A stretch of DNA of 64,000 bases from Fervidobacterium sp. (lineage in GTDB: Bacteria; Thermotogota; Thermotogae; Thermotogales; Fervidobacteriaceae): the NCBI GenBank assembly GCA_026419195.1, contig JANZZV010000007.1, positions 59,079 to 123,078 on the forward strand, given 5' to 3'. The translations under genes were made by a program, and so were the position numbers. Under the pieces are notes generated by a model that did not search any database, was not told the origin of the DNA, and worked only from the letters and a program-made list of their open reading frames with translations. Of this stretch, positions 52,623 to 62,392 are shown one piece after another. How positions within the stretch are numbered: the stretch's first letter is position 1; each line of letters begins with the position of its first letter.

Positions 52623-53065
52623 GTACAAACTTAAGTCTTATGGAAATGGAATTCAACGAAAGATTTAAAGCTCCTGTTGATAAAGTATGGAAGGTATTTT
52701 TCAACAAAAATGGTTGGGATCCTTGGTTTACAGATGGTATGAAAATTTCGGAAGATGGAGAAATCTACTTCAGGTGGTTTCGACTCACAGATGGTGAAGT
52801 TGTTACTGACACTGGAAAAATAGTGACTATTATCAAAGAACGATTGTTGTCATTTTGGTGGTATGAGTACGAAGATGGTTACCGATCATTTGTCGAGATT
52901 ATTCTACAGCCTACAGGTGATAACGAAACGATAGTGACAATAAAAGATAGAACATTCATCAAAGACGAAAGCGAGCTTCATGTAAGGTACGGTTGTGCAT
53001 ACGGATGGGGACAGATGATGCTTTTAGCAAAACTTTACATTGAAAAGGATTTGATAGTAATATAA
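52619..53065 (+). CDS. SRPBCC / START-like domain protein
   Basis: A 148-residue protein resembling the AHSA1 / polyketide-cyclase-like SRPBCC fold. It has an N-terminal EFNERFKAPVDKVWKVFFN strand-helix, alternating beta-strands with many tryptophans (NGWDPWFTDGMK, LLSFWWYEYEDG), and a C-terminal helix YGWGQMMLLAKLYIEK. Such proteins bind hydrophobic ligands in a cavity; ligand and role are unknown. GTG 52619 has AAAGGAGGT upstream and overlaps the nfo stop. Confidence 0.78.
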   Translation: MSTNLSLMEMEFNERFKAPVDKVWKVFFNKNGWDPWFTDGMKISEDGEIYFRWFRLTDGEVVTDTGKIVTIIKERLLSFWWYEYEDGYRSFVEIILQPTGDNETIVTIKDRTFIKDESELHVRYGCAYGWGQMMLLAKLYIEKDLIVI

Positions 53066-53106
53066 AAATTAAAAATCTTTCGACAAACTTTCCCAGAGGT
53101 GATAAC

Positions 53107-53718
53107 ATGAAGGCCACCATTGTTCTTAACGGAATGACAAATGGAACAATGTACCTAACCGGAGAATTAATCATAGCAGCTGATGGCGGAGCGGAGGAGC
53201 TTAGAAGAAGAAATGTTCTGCCCAATGTTATCATCGGTGATCTAGATTCCATATCTGACGCAACCTTAGAGTACTTCGAAAACAAAGGTGTGAGAATACA
53301 AGTTTATCCACACGAAAAAGACGAAACTGATCTTGAACTTGCAATCAATTATGCTTTTAAACACGGTGCAACGGAAATAGAAATTCTAAATTGGCAAGGT
53401 GAAAGAATCGATATGATCCTTGCAATGATAGGTTTGATAAGTAAATACAAAAATATAACCGCAGTCTCAGAAAATTGTGAACTTGGAGTACTTTGCGCGG
53501 GCAGTTACAACCTCAAAGCATCAGTCGGTGAAACTTGGTCGTTCATACCACTTTGCGAAGCAGAATTTTCTGTTGATGGATTCAAATATAAATTTAACGG
53601 TAAAATGTGTATTGAGTCACCACTCGGAGTAAGTAATGAAGCACTCAGAAACGAAGTTAGTGTAGAAGTTAAAAACGGTAAGGTGGTGTACGTACGTTGG
53701 AAGAGAAAACCGTTGTAG
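53107..53718 (+). CDS. Thiamine pyrophosphokinase
   Basis: It converts thiamine to thiamine diphosphate using ATP. The 203-residue protein shows AADGGA at about residue 24, VIIGDLDS at 41-48 and [10 protein letters not shown] at 71-80, the metal- and pyrophosphate-binding motifs of the family. The beta-sandwich thiamine-binding domain follows. The usual GxRxDH near residue 100 reads GERIDM, so the histidine is lost. ATG 53107 follows AGAGGTGAT. No TPP riboswitch is evident in the short gap upstream. The gene overlaps dxr by 22 bases. Confidence 0.88.
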   Translation: MKATIVLNGMTNGTMYLTGELIIAADGGAEELRRRNVLPNVIIGDLDSISDATLEYFENKGVRIQVYPHEKDETDLELAINYAFKHGATEIEILNWQGERIDMILAMIGLISKYKNITAVSENCELGVLCAGSYNLKASVGETWSFIPLCEAEFSVDGFKYKFNGKMCIESPLGVSNEALRNEVSVEVKNGKVVYVRWKRKPL

Positions 53719-54812
53719 TACTTGGTGCCACAGGTTCCATAGGCACTCAGGCAGTCGATGTAATAAAAAAACTAAATAAATTCAAAATAGTTGGAATATC
53801 TTTTGGAAAAAATAGAAATACAGCCGAAGAAATTCTTAAGGAGCATGGTATTAAATATTACCATAGTTATTTGGAATTGTCAGCAGGCGTTAAAGTTGAA
53901 AGTATTGAAGAATTACTTGAGAAAACGTTGCCGGATATAGTTATATGTGCTATTCCAGGTTTTGAAGGTGTCAAAGCTACGTTAAAAGCTTTGAATTACA
54001 CAAAAAGAATAGCACTTGCGACAAAGGAAGCAATGGTTTGCGCCGGTAATTTTGTAAAGAAGTTAGCCAGTATTAACAAAGTAGAGATTATTCCTGTAGA
54101 TAGTGAACATTCGGCAATATTCCAGCTTTATGAACCACATATACACCACATCATATTGACAGCTTCAGGAGGAGCCGTAAGGGATGTTCCATTAGAAAGA
54201 ATTTCAAATATGACTCCTAAGGAAATTCTTAGACATCCAACGTGGAATATGGGTGGCAGAATAACTGTAGATTCAGCAACGATGGTTAACAAATTCTTTG
54301 AAGTAGTTGAAGCTCACGAGCTGTTTGACTTACCATATGAGAATATAGAAGTTTACATAAATCCCTCAAGTTTTATACATGGTGTGGTATTCTTAAAAGA
54401 TGGTACTGTTAAGATACATGCTGGCAAACCTGACATGAAAGTTCCAATAGCGTATGCTTTGACTTACCCGCTTCGAGAATACGAATCGTATGTATCTAAG
54501 GTTGAAGATTTTGACATGCGTTTGTTACCTGTTGAGAAAGAAAGGTATCCGCTTTTTTTCTTTGGGCTTAACATTGCTAAAAGACACACACTTGCCGAAA
54601 GAATTGCCTTCAACAGTGCTGACGAAGTGGCTGTAGAATATTTTCTAAGCGGCAAAATCAAGTTTGGTACTATCGAAAAAATAATTGTACAAAGTGTGGA
54701 ACAAATTACCAATCTAAACTTGAAAGTTAATGATATAGAAGATATCTATCAAGTTGATAAATTAACAAGAAAAATTGCACAAGAAGTAGCAAATAAAAAT
54801 TTGAAAAATTAA
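53697..54812 (+). CDS. dxr: 1-deoxy-D-xylulose 5-phosphate reductoisomerase
   Basis: The NADPH-dependent enzyme that makes MEP, the committed step of the MEP isoprenoid route. The 371-residue protein has NADPH-binding [16 protein letters not shown] at 8-23, the active-site region [10 protein letters not shown], the substrate loop TASGGAVRD and [17 protein letters not shown], and [17 protein letters not shown] 53697 follows AAGGTGGTG inside the previous gene. It sits before rseP and ispG, a clustering seen in several bacteria. Confidence 0.95.
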   Translation: MEEKTVVVLGATGSIGTQAVDVIKKLNKFKIVGISFGKNRNTAEEILKEHGIKYYHSYLELSAGVKVESIEELLEKTLPDIVICAIPGFEGVKATLKALNYTKRIALATKEAMVCAGNFVKKLASINKVEIIPVDSEHSAIFQLYEPHIHHIILTASGGAVRDVPLERISNMTPKEILRHPTWNMGGRITVDSATMVNKFFEVVEAHELFDLPYENIEVYINPSSFIHGVVFLKDGTVKIHAGKPDMKVPIAYALTYPLREYESYVSKVEDFDMRLLPVEKERYPLFFFGLNIAKRHTLAERIAFNSADEVAVEYFLSGKIKFGTIEKIIVQSVEQITNLNLKVNDIEDIYQVDKLTRKIAQEVANKNLKN

Positions 54813-54835
54813 ACTACATCCAGGAGGTTACAAAT

Positions 54836-56326
54836 ATGACGATATTAATCAACATCATCTCATTTTTACTCGTATTTATGTTTATAGTTGTTGTCCATGA
54901 ATTGGGGCATTTCATGTTTGCCAGAATTTTTGGTGTCAAAGTTCATGAATTTGCTATAGGTTTCGGTCCAGAAATATTCAGAAAGAAAGGAAGAAAAACT
55001 GACTTCAGAATTAATGCTTTTCCACTTGGAGGTTACGTAAGATTGAAAGGAGAAGACCCAGCTGAAGAAGAAGATCCAGATTCACTGTATGGTGTAAGTG
55101 CGTGGAAGAGGTTTCTTATTGTTTTTGCTGGTCCACTATTCTCAATTCTGGCAGGTTATATGCTTTTTGTATTAATAATATCTTTCTGGGGCTACACACC
55201 TATAGTCATTGACAAAGTAATTCCTGGCTCACCAGCTCAACAAGCTGGATTGGAAAGTGGGGACACAGTACTTAAAATAAATGGTAAATACGTCTTTGAT
55301 AATGTAGATATGACAGGCATTATTCGTAAAGGAAGAACTATAACACTTGAAATTTTTAGAAATGACAAACTTTTACAGATATCAGTTACGCCAAGATTGT
55401 CAAAAGAACAATATTACGTGTACATGAAAGATGTCAAGGGAGACATTGGTGGAAAAATATTGAGTGTAAATAATCTAGATTTTCAAATGTATATGAAAAA
55501 TTACAAAAAGGAATTTGTCAACATAAAATCTGATTTTGGTGAATTACGAGGATTTGTAGATAATGTATCCTCATTACCAGAAAGATATACCATAGGGATA
55601 TATTATGGACAATTTTCAAACGTATTTGCAAAAGATATTCCGCCGTTTAAGAAGGGTGACAAAATACTGGAAGTTGACGGATTGAGGATAAATGGAAGCA
55701 CAGATTTAATTGATTTATTGACATCCCTCAATTTGAAGCCAGACGAACTTTACTTTACCACAAATGGTGACTTTGTAGAAAGTGTTCTTAGACCAGTTTC
55801 TGAAAAAGTAAATGTAATAGTTCAGACGAATGCAGGCGAAACTACACAAATTACCTTAGAAAAATCGAAGTTAATTGATGTACTATCTGTTCCCGGTGTA
55901 CTTGAACCAGCTGCTCAGAAATTTAAACCAAAAGGATTGAGAGGTATATCAATAGCGTTCGCACGTAGTAACAGACTTGCATTGTACATATGGCGAACAC
56001 TACCTGGTATCTTCTTAGGTCGGAATTTGCAAGATGTAACAGGCCCTGTTGGGATGGTACAAATTATAGGTCAAGCTGCGCAAGTAGGATTGGAAACTAT
56101 ATTAACAATTGTTGCAATCATCACCATAAACCTCGGAATATTTAATCTTTTTCCATTACCAGCTCTTGACGGTGGAAGAATTGTTTTTGCAGTAATCGAA
56201 ATGCTTTCAAGAAGAAAAATAAACAGAAATGTAGAAAACATAATCCATACAATAGGGTTTTTCCTATTGCTTGGGCTTGTTTTTCTCATCACATTCCTAG
56301 ATGTGAGCAGATTCTTTGCAAAATAA
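54836..56326 (+). CDS. rseP: Site-2 zinc metalloprotease, RseP type, with two PDZ-like domains
   Basis: An intramembrane protease that cleaves anti-sigma factors or signal-peptide remnants. The 496-residue protein has catalytic HELGH at 21-25 in the first helix, then [18 protein letters not shown]-like domains are at about 110-190 and 255-350, and the C-terminal [12 protein letters not shown] supplies the third metal ligand. ATG 54836 follows CAGGAGGT. It is longer than minimal members because both PDZ domains are present. It lies between dxr and ispG. Confidence 0.93.
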   Translation: MTILINIISFLLVFMFIVVVHELGHFMFARIFGVKVHEFAIGFGPEIFRKKGRKTDFRINAFPLGGYVRLKGEDPAEEEDPDSLYGVSAWKRFLIVFAGPLFSILAGYMLFVLIISFWGYTPIVIDKVIPGSPAQQAGLESGDTVLKINGKYVFDNVDMTGIIRKGRTITLEIFRNDKLLQISVTPRLSKEQYYVYMKDVKGDIGGKILSVNNLDFQMYMKNYKKEFVNIKSDFGELRGFVDNVSSLPERYTIGIYYGQFSNVFAKDIPPFKKGDKILEVDGLRINGSTDLIDLLTSLNLKPDELYFTTNGDFVESVLRPVSEKVNVIVQTNAGETTQITLEKSKLIDVLSVPGVLEPAAQKFKPKGLRGISIAFARSNRLALYIWRTLPGIFLGRNLQDVTGPVGMVQIIGQAAQVGLETILTIVAIITINLGIFNLFPLPALDGGRIVFAVIEMLSRRKINRNVENIIHTIGFFLLLGLVFLITFLDVSRFFAK

Positions 56327-56343
56327 AGCAATCTGAGGTGATT

Positions 56344-57378
56344 ATGTTGAGAAAATCAAAAATAGTAAAAGTTGGAAATGTGCTAATCGGTGGAGGTAAT
56401 CCAATAGCCATACAATCGATGACAAATACTGATACAAAAGACGTTCAAGCAACATTGCAACAGATTGACCAACTTGTAAAAGCAGGATGTGAAATAGTTA
56501 GGGTTTCTTTACCAGACATAGAAAGTGCCAAAACTATCAAAGAGTTGAAAAGATACGTTTCGGTACCCATAGTTGGCGATGTACACTTCGATTATCGCAT
56601 AGCAATAGAATGTATAAAGTGTGGCGCTGATAAAATTAGAATAAATCCGGGCAACATTGGCAGCGAAGAAAAAGTTGTCGAAATTGTTAAAGTAGCAAAA
56701 GAGTATGGTATACCAATAAGAGTTGGAGCAAACAGTGGATCTTTACCTAAGGACTTAGAGAACCTGCCACGTTTCAAAGCGCTTGGTGAAGCTGCTCTAC
56801 GCGAAGTTAGAATACTCGAAAAATATGGTTTTGAAAATATAGTTGTATCAGTAAAAAGTTCGGATGTAATTGAAACTATACAAGCAAACAGATATATCGC
56901 ACAATTAGTTGATTATCCTTTGCACGTTGGAGTAACTGAAGCTGGAACTTTATACAATTCACTTATAAAGTCTTCCCTAGCACTCGGTGTACTTATATCT
57001 GAAGGATTGGTTGACACAATTAGAATATCTATAGCAGGTGATCCTGTTAATGAAGTAATTGCAGCAAAAAAAATACTTACATTTCTGAAGTTAAGAGCAG
57101 GGCCTAATGTAATTGCTTGCCCAACTTGTGCAAGAGCAGTATTCGACGTCGAGAAAATTGCTCTTGAAATTGAAAAGAAAGTCATCAACCTAAGTAAGGA
57201 TATAACCATATCAGTTTTAGGTTGTATTGTTAATGGTATCGGAGAAGGTAAAGATGCCGATATAGGTATAGCCGGCATTAGGAATGGGGTAGTAGTATTT
57301 TACAAAGGTGAGATAGTGGGAACTTATACCTTGGAAGACGGTATTAATAAAGTAAAAGAACTAATTGAAAAGTCATAA
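56344..57378 (+). CDS. ispG: 4-hydroxy-3-methylbut-2-en-1-yl diphosphate synthase
   Basis: The iron-sulfur enzyme of the MEP route that converts MEcPP to HMBPP. The 344-residue protein has the N-terminal [18 protein letters not shown], the barrel segment [10 protein letters not shown] with [10 protein letters not shown], and the C-terminal cluster ligands in [10 protein letters not shown] and [16 protein letters not shown] 56344 follows GAGGTG closely; GTG 56338 and TTG 56347 are alternatives. Two of the pathway's enzymes are thus encoded within 3.7 kb, with rseP between them. Confidence 0.94.
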   Translation: MLRKSKIVKVGNVLIGGGNPIAIQSMTNTDTKDVQATLQQIDQLVKAGCEIVRVSLPDIESAKTIKELKRYVSVPIVGDVHFDYRIAIECIKCGADKIRINPGNIGSEEKVVEIVKVAKEYGIPIRVGANSGSLPKDLENLPRFKALGEAALREVRILEKYGFENIVVSVKSSDVIETIQANRYIAQLVDYPLHVGVTEAGTLYNSLIKSSLALGVLISEGLVDTIRISIAGDPVNEVIAAKKILTFLKLRAGPNVIACPTCARAVFDVEKIALEIEKKVINLSKDITISVLGCIVNGIGEGKDADIGIAGIRNGVVVFYKGEIVGTYTLEDGINKVKELIEKS

Positions 57379-57457
57379 TAGCTCATTAAAGCATTAATTT
57401 CTCAGTACAACTCATAATAGGCACTATACATGTAAACAAAACAATGAGGTGAGAACA

Positions 57458-58237
57458 ATGAACATACTGCTTGTCAACGACGATGGAATTACAGCACCTG
57501 GTATACTATGCGCAGCAAGATACTTAAGCAAAGAACACTATGTGGTAGTCTCTGCTCCTGAATCAGAACAGAGTGCGGTAGGACACGGAATAACCTTACG
57601 CTTTCCATTGTGGGCAAGAAAGCTTGACATAAACGAACCATTTGAAATGTACGCCGTCAGTGGTACACCCGCTGATTGTGTAAAAATAGGGCTTGACGTG
57701 ATTTACAAAGACAAGAATTTGGTACCGGATGTGGTAATCAGTGGAATAAATCGTGGAGAAAACTTAGGTACAGATGTTGTATATTCTGGTACAGTCAGTG
57801 GAGCCCTTGAAGGAGCTATCGCAGGTATACCTTCTATCGCTATATCAGTTGCCGACTTCAAAGATCCAATATATGACACAGCTGCTAAATTCTTACTCAA
57901 ATTTCTAAAAGAATTTGACATTAAAAAAATTCCAAAATTTACTGCACTGAACATAAATGTACCGTCATTACCATTTGAAAAAATAAAAGGATGGAAACTG
58001 ACTCGACAGAGCAGGCGCAGGTACGAAGACTATTTTGAAAAACGTATAGATCCATATGGAAGAGAATATTACTGGATGTTAGGAGACATAATAGAAGATG
58101 ATAATGATCCAAAAGCTGATTATAAAGCTTTGGAAAATGGATATATTTCCGTAACTCCAATAAGTATATTTATGACCAATGAGGAATTGCTCAAAGAATT
58201 GGAGGGAATATACAGTGATAATAAGGACTTTAGGTGA
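57458..58237 (+). CDS. surE: 5'-nucleotidase SurE
   Basis: A survival protein acting as a metal-dependent nucleoside monophosphatase, 259 residues. The N-terminal MNILLVNDDG supplies D8 and D9, with SAPESEQSAVGHGITL, SGTPADCVKIGL and SGINRGENLGTDVVYSGTV further along, all SurE hallmarks. A Thermotoga SurE structure is known. ATG 57458 follows GAGGTG at 57446-57451. It overlaps the following def gene by 23 bases, so translation is probably coupled. Confidence 0.95.
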   Translation: MNILLVNDDGITAPGILCAARYLSKEHYVVVSAPESEQSAVGHGITLRFPLWARKLDINEPFEMYAVSGTPADCVKIGLDVIYKDKNLVPDVVISGINRGENLGTDVVYSGTVSGALEGAIAGIPSIAISVADFKDPIYDTAAKFLLKFLKEFDIKKIPKFTALNINVPSLPFEKIKGWKLTRQSRRRYEDYFEKRIDPYGREYYWMLGDIIEDDNDPKADYKALENGYISVTPISIFMTNEELLKELEGIYSDNKDFR

Positions 58238-58724
58238 TCCGATACTTAGAAAAAAATCAGAGCCTGTTGTTGATTTCTCTAAAGTACGTGCAATTTTGGA
58301 GGAATTCAAATCGACCATGTATACGGAAGACGGTGTTGGACTTGCAGCACCACAAGTAGGAATATCTATGCGATTCTTTGGTATGGACGATGGGACCGGC
58401 TTTAAAATGATTGTAAACCCGGAAATACTGGAAAAATCCGAAGAAAAAGAAATCGGAGAAGAAGGTTGCCTTAGTGTACCTGGGGTATTCGCGAATATTC
58501 AAAGGCACAGGTGGATAAGAGTAAGATATCAGGACGAACACGGCGTCTATCATGAAGAACTGTTAGAAGGATACACAGCAAGAATATTCCAACACGAGTA
58601 TGACCACCTCGATGGTGTTCTTTTCATAGATCACCTCGATTCGAAAACTCGTACTGCACTTTCACAACAATTGAAAAAGATAATGGAAGATAAAAAGAAA
58701 GAAAAAGAGAAAAGAAGAGAATAA
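58215..58724 (+). CDS. def: Peptide deformylase
   Basis: It removes the formyl group from new polypeptides. The 169-residue protein has motif 1 GVGLAAPQVG at 40-49, motif 2 EGCLSVPG with metal ligand C85, and motif 3 QHEYDHLDG with H127, E128 and H131. A lysine- and glutamate-rich C-terminal tail follows. GTG 58215 has GGAGGG upstream at 58201-58206; the frame runs open 12 codons further inside surE. The matching formyltransferase gene is near 19.8 kb. Confidence 0.95.
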   Translation: MIIRTLGDPILRKKSEPVVDFSKVRAILEEFKSTMYTEDGVGLAAPQVGISMRFFGMDDGTGFKMIVNPEILEKSEEKEIGEEGCLSVPGVFANIQRHRWIRVRYQDEHGVYHEELLEGYTARIFQHEYDHLDGVLFIDHLDSKTRTALSQQLKKIMEDKKKEKEKRRE

Positions 58725-58753
58725 ATTATATAATATTTCTTAAAAGGAAATTA

Positions 58754-58781
58754 TTGAATTTTTTGGAATATCTGATATAAT
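58754..58781 (+). promoter_or_regulatory. Promoter of the small-protein gene at 58841
   Basis: TTGAAT (58754-58759), a 16-base spacer and TGA-TATAAT (58773-58781). Transcription should start near 58788, just inside the inverted repeat that follows. Confidence 0.72.
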
Positions 58782-58785
58782 TAAG

Positions 58786-58832
58786 TTGGCAATCAAGTAT
58801 AAAGGTGATTGCCAATTTTCCTCCTAAGGAGG
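58786..58832 (+). promoter_or_regulatory. Structured 5' leader: 10-bp hairpin, then ribosome-site hairpin
   Basis: Bases 58786-58795 and 58806-58815 form a perfect 10-bp inverted repeat around a 10-base loop, followed by TTTT. Directly after, CCTCC (58820-58824) can pair with the ribosome-binding GGAGG (58828-58832) across TAA. The leader could attenuate transcription and mask the ribosome site. Alternatively the long repeat, sitting at the transcription start, could be an operator. No known riboswitch class was recognised. Confidence 0.65.
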
Positions 58833-58840
58833 TGCAAAAT

Positions 58841-59131
58841 ATGGATGGAAAAGTCAAAAAGAATTTTGTACTTGAGTATGAACTTGATGTGCTGGAAAAA
58901 AAGATTAAGGTCAACGAAAAGCCAGAAACACCGCTTAAAGATTTTCTCAAAGAACTAAAAGCTTCAGGTGATTTCCTCTCAAAGGCGTTGTACAAAGATA
59001 TTATCGACACAGCATTGACAGAGATGCGTGTTATGGCTTGGACAGGGATGGATATCAAAGAATGGTTAAACTCGGTTGGATATGAAAATGATAACGACCA
59101 GAATGTTAAGTCAAAACAACAAAAAGTATGA
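58841..59131 (+). CDS. Small conserved-looking protein of unknown function
   Basis: A 96-residue soluble, charged, mostly helical protein. It starts at ATG 58841 directly after AAGGAGGTG. A GTG at 58805 lies in the leader hairpin and is unlikely. The sequence includes a strand-like KNFVLEYELDVLEKKI followed by helices ending IKEWLNSVGYENDN. No family was recognised. It has its own promoter, leader structure and terminator, so it is a single-gene unit and probably individually regulated. Confidence 0.7.
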   Translation: MDGKVKKNFVLEYELDVLEKKIKVNEKPETPLKDFLKELKASGDFLSKALYKDIIDTALTEMRVMAWTGMDIKEWLNSVGYENDNDQNVKSKQQKV

Positions 59132-59156
59132 AATTGTCTTGAATTGAGAAGTAGCC

Positions 59157-59195
59157 AAAACATAGCCGAAGCGTTTGCTTCGGCGATGTTTTATA
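59157..59195 (+). terminator. Terminator after the small-protein gene
   Basis: A stem of 8 GC-rich pairs (59165-59172 with 59177-59184) extends past one A-G mismatch by seven A-T-rich pairs to 59157-59163 and 59186-59192. The T-run is part of the distal arm, 59189-59192. Confidence 0.83.
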
Positions 59196-59335
59196 ATAGA
59201 CCTATTGAATTCTGTTGTTTTTAAAGTTAAATTTCTATAATCCTCTCTTGATTTCGTAAATGTTTTTTCGCGAAATATTGATTTATGAAAACCTAAAACA
59301 GCTATTTTTCCTCTGTGAGCTATTATCAGTTGTTG

Positions 59336-59344
59336 TGATATAAT
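59336..59344 (+). promoter_or_regulatory. Extended -10 in the long gap before the SIMPL-domain gene
   Basis: TGA-TATAAT with no clear -35. A further TATAAT lies at 59420-59425. From here to the gene at 59579 there are some 230 bases without an open frame, containing two loose copies of TGATCAAGKTAAA near 59380 and 59467. I see no known RNA family in it. Confidence 0.5.
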
Positions 59345-59578
59345 ATTATGGAACGCCATTAAGTTAAGGCAGCGTATGTGATCAAGTTAAAAAATAAAAG
59401 GAAACTTGAGTAAAAAAGATATAATGAACAAGACAAAATTAAAAATCTGATAGGTTAATCATTTTGATCAAGGTAAAGAAGTAGAAAAATTGGGGTCGAA
59501 AAAGGTAAGATATAGCATAGACTAGGTGCATGCAAAAAGAAAACTTCAATCTAAATCTTGACAAAGGGAGGGGTAAAT

Positions 59579-60340
59579 ATGAAGTCAGGTGAAAAGGAAA
59601 CGTATAGTTTTACAGAGGTTCATAGAAATTTATTTGTATTTGGCGTTATAGTTGGCATTTCATTTGTTGTGGGTATGACAATATTTGGATATTTACTTTA
59701 TCTTTCAAGGCTTCCACAGAAAACCCTCACAGTAACTGGTTCTTCCAGAGAAAAGGTTATTTCGGATATAGCTAAATGGAAATCAGGTTACTCTGTCAGA
59801 GTTTCAGAGTCGAATCTGCAGGATGGTTTTAAATTAATGAAATCATACGAAAAAATAGTACTTGAAATATTCAAAGAAAACGGTATAGATATTAACCAAC
59901 TGGACTTATCCGCAATAAGTGTTAACGAAGAGTACTCTGATCCACAAATTAAGACCGAGCGCTCATACGTACTTTATCAAAGTATATACTTAGTCACAAA
60001 AGACGTCCAGCATGTATACGAAAAGTCGAAAAATATAACTCAAAGAGTACTTGACACAGGCATAGCATTTCAATCTTATCCAGTGGAATACTATTACTCA
60101 AAATTGCCAGAGAAGCGAGTCCAGTTATTATCACAAGCCGTTAGAGATGCGCGTAAACGTGCCGAGGAAATAGCTAAGAGTGGTGGGCTAAAAGTAGGAA
60201 AAGTTCTCAGTGCAAAAAGCGGTGTTGTCCAAGTACTTGCTCCGAATAGTGTAGAAATAAGCGATTACGGTTCTTACGACACATCCACAATAGAGAAAGA
60301 GATAATGGTCACAGTTAACGTTGTATTTGAAGCAAAATAG
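59579..60340 (+). CDS. SIMPL-domain (DUF541) protein, membrane-anchored
   Basis: A 253-residue protein with one N-terminal helix at about residues 19-43 (LFVFGVIVGISFVVGMTIFG) and an external SIMPL domain. LTVTGSSREKVISDIAKW begins it, SQAVRDARKRAEEIAKSGGL is the typical helix, and IMVTVNVVFEA the end. The family's role is poorly defined; some members form oligomeric rings or take part in stress responses. ATG 59579 follows GGGAGGGG; a TTG seven codons earlier precedes the ribosome site. The next gene starts 14 bases downstream. Confidence 0.82.
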   Translation: MKSGEKETYSFTEVHRNLFVFGVIVGISFVVGMTIFGYLLYLSRLPQKTLTVTGSSREKVISDIAKWKSGYSVRVSESNLQDGFKLMKSYEKIVLEIFKENGIDINQLDLSAISVNEEYSDPQIKTERSYVLYQSIYLVTKDVQHVYEKSKNITQRVLDTGIAFQSYPVEYYYSKLPEKRVQLLSQAVRDARKRAEEIAKSGGLKVGKVLSAKSGVVQVLAPNSVEISDYGSYDTSTIEKEIMVTVNVVFEAK

Positions 60341-60354
60341 TGGAGGTGAAAGTG

Positions 60355-62076
60355 ATGAGAGATTACATGGCACAGTACAGAAAATGGTTACAAAGTCCTC
60401 ATATAGACGACCAAACAAAACAGGAGCTAAAAGCAATTGAAGGAAATGAAGAAGAAATAAAAGAAAGATTTTTATTCGACCTCGAGTTCGGTACAGCTGG
60501 TTTAAGAGGCAAGATAGGTGCTGGTACTAACAGAATGAATATATATACCGTTGGAAGAGCCACGCAGGGACTCGCTGAATATATAATTAGTAAAGGAGAA
60601 GAATACATTAAAAAGGGTGTAGTGATTGCCTATGACGTGCGGAGAATGTCATACGAATTTGCCCGTATTACAGCACAAATTTTGGCTGGGAACGGCATAC
60701 AAGTTTACTTATTTGACGACATAAGACCTACTCCTATCTTGTCATACGCTGTTCGTCATCTAAAAACTGCTTCTGGGATAGTTATAACAGCAAGCCATAA
60801 CCCACCAGAATACAACGGTTACAAAGTATACTGGGAAGAAGGTTCTCAAATAATGGACGATGTAGCAAGAACAATTGAAGAAAATATAAAAAAGATAGAT
60901 GATTTTGACAAAATAAAGAAAATAGACTTCGATGAAGGTTTATCAAAAGGCTTAATTAAACTTGTTGGTAAAGAGATAGACGAAGCCTATTTTGAAAAAG
61001 TACTAAGTTTATCATTGAATGAAGACATAGACAAAGATATTCCAATAATCTATACACCATTACATGGTACTGGTGGCAAATTTGTTAGAACTATCTTAAC
61101 AAAGCGTGGCTTTACAAACTTTACAATCATTCCTGAGCAAGAAGAACCAAACGGTGAATTCCCAACAGTCGAATATCCAAACCCTGAAGACTTAAGGGCA
61201 TTTGACCTTGCTTTGAAATATGCAAAAGAAAAGGATGCTGAACTAATACTTGCCACAGATCCGGATGCGGATAGAAACGCTGTAATTGTAAAACACAACA
61301 ACGAGTACATTCCACTAAACGGTAACCAAACTGGTGCGCTACTGATCGAATACTTACTTTCACAACGAAAAGCTAAAAAACTTTTGCCAAAAAATGGAAT
61401 AATAATAAAATCAATTGTTACAGGTGACTTGGGCAAAAACATAGCTAAACAATACGGTGTTGAAACATTCGAAACACTCACAGGATTTAAAAACATATGC
61501 GGTTTAGAGAACGCACTTGAAAGTAAATATTCTTTCCAATTTGGTTATGAAGAGAGCATTGGGTATGTAACAGGAGATTTTGTAAGAGACAAAGATGGAA
61601 TAATGATGTCAATGCTTATCTGTGAAATGGCAGCTTATTATAAAAAGCAAGGAAAAACATTGATCGATGTTTTAGAATCTTTGTATAGAATGTTCGGCTA
61701 CTATCTTGAAGACAACTTCTCACTGGTCTACGAAGGACTCAAAGGAATGGAAAAAATACGAAGAATTATGGAAACTTTTAGGAAAAAGTTCCCAAAAGAA
61801 ATAGGCACTCTTGAACTTGTAGAATACATCGATTACAAAGAAAGAAAAATATTTGACAAGCATGGAAACATAATTGGAGAAATCGAACAACACATACCAG
61901 CATCAAACGTCCTCAGATTTTTCCTTAGTGATGGCTCCTGGTACGCCATTAGGCCATCTGGTACGGAACCAAAACTCAAAGTATACATTTATACAGTTGA
62001 TAAGGTGAAAGAAGAGGCAAGAAAGAAACTGACAACGATGAAAGAAGCAATAACAAAAATAATAAACGAAGCTTGA
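60355..62076 (+). CDS. Phosphoglucomutase / phosphomannomutase family enzyme
   Basis: An alpha-D-phosphohexomutase of 573 residues that interconverts hexose 1- and 6-phosphates. Catalytic phosphoserine S147 lies in TASHNPPEYNGYKVYW, the metal loop is ATDPDADRNAV at about 301, and the phosphate-binding loop is RPSGTEPKLKVY near the end. The N-terminal FGTAGLRGKIGAGTNRMN is typical of the long PGM/PMM branch. ATG 60355 follows TGGAGGTG. The stop codon overlaps the -35 box of the downstream tRNA promoter. Confidence 0.93.
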   Translation: MRDYMAQYRKWLQSPHIDDQTKQELKAIEGNEEEIKERFLFDLEFGTAGLRGKIGAGTNRMNIYTVGRATQGLAEYIISKGEEYIKKGVVIAYDVRRMSYEFARITAQILAGNGIQVYLFDDIRPTPILSYAVRHLKTASGIVITASHNPPEYNGYKVYWEEGSQIMDDVARTIEENIKKIDDFDKIKKIDFDEGLSKGLIKLVGKEIDEAYFEKVLSLSLNEDIDKDIPIIYTPLHGTGGKFVRTILTKRGFTNFTIIPEQEEPNGEFPTVEYPNPEDLRAFDLALKYAKEKDAELILATDPDADRNAVIVKHNNEYIPLNGNQTGALLIEYLLSQRKAKKLLPKNGIIIKSIVTGDLGKNIAKQYGVETFETLTGFKNICGLENALESKYSFQFGYEESIGYVTGDFVRDKDGIMMSMLICEMAAYYKKQGKTLIDVLESLYRMFGYYLEDNFSLVYEGLKGMEKIRRIMETFRKKFPKEIGTLELVEYIDYKERKIFDKHGNIIGEIEQHIPASNVLRFFLSDGSWYAIRPSGTEPKLKVYIYTVDKVKEEARKKLTTMKEAITKIINEA

Positions 62077-62102
62077 CAAAACAACAGTTACGGTGATATA
62101 AT
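62073..62102 (+). promoter_or_regulatory. Near-perfect promoter of the tRNA-Leu / tRNA-fMet unit
   Basis: TTGACA (62073-62078), an 18-base spacer and TGA-TATAAT (62094-62102). The -35 box includes the TGA stop codon of the phosphohexomutase gene. It is the strongest promoter match in the window, as expected for stable RNA genes. Confidence 0.88.
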
Positions 62103-62112
62103 ATCCTTCGGA

Positions 62113-62202
62113 GCCGGGGTGGCGGAATTGGCAGACGCAGCGGACTTAAAATCCGCTGGAGATTAGATCTCCGTGTCGGTTCGACTCCGATCCCCGGCAC
62201 CA
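62113..62202 (+). tRNA. tRNA-Leu, anticodon TAA
   Basis: A class II tRNA with acceptor GCCGGGG paired with CCCCGGC, anticodon stem GCGGA/TCCGC with loop CTTAAAA (anticodon TAA, reads TTA), and a long variable arm GGAGATTAGATCTCC. The CCA end is encoded. Confidence 0.96.
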
Positions 62203-62236
62203 GGTAAACATAATAGAATCTTAATCAGATATACGT

Positions 62237-62313
<77 letters not shown>

Positions 62314-62318
62314 GAAAA

Positions 62319-62353
62319 AAAGCACCACGTTGTAATGTGGTGCTTTCTTTTTT
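62319..62353. terminator. Terminator after the tRNA pair
   Basis: A 10-bp stem (62319-62328 with 62337-62346) with an 8-base loop, followed by a T-rich run to 62353. The A-run before it allows function on the opposite strand too. Confidence 0.88.
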
Positions 62354-62392
62354 GATCATGAGCAATTAGTCATGGTCTTTTGATAACACATT

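Noticed and set aside
53066..53106. Possible TPP riboswitch before thiamine pyrophosphokinase
   Set aside because: The gap is only 41 bases and lacks thi-box sequences.
59111..59359. Minus-strand frame of 82 codons
   Set aside because: It crosses a clear terminator and promoter, has no ribosome site and no protein-like pattern.
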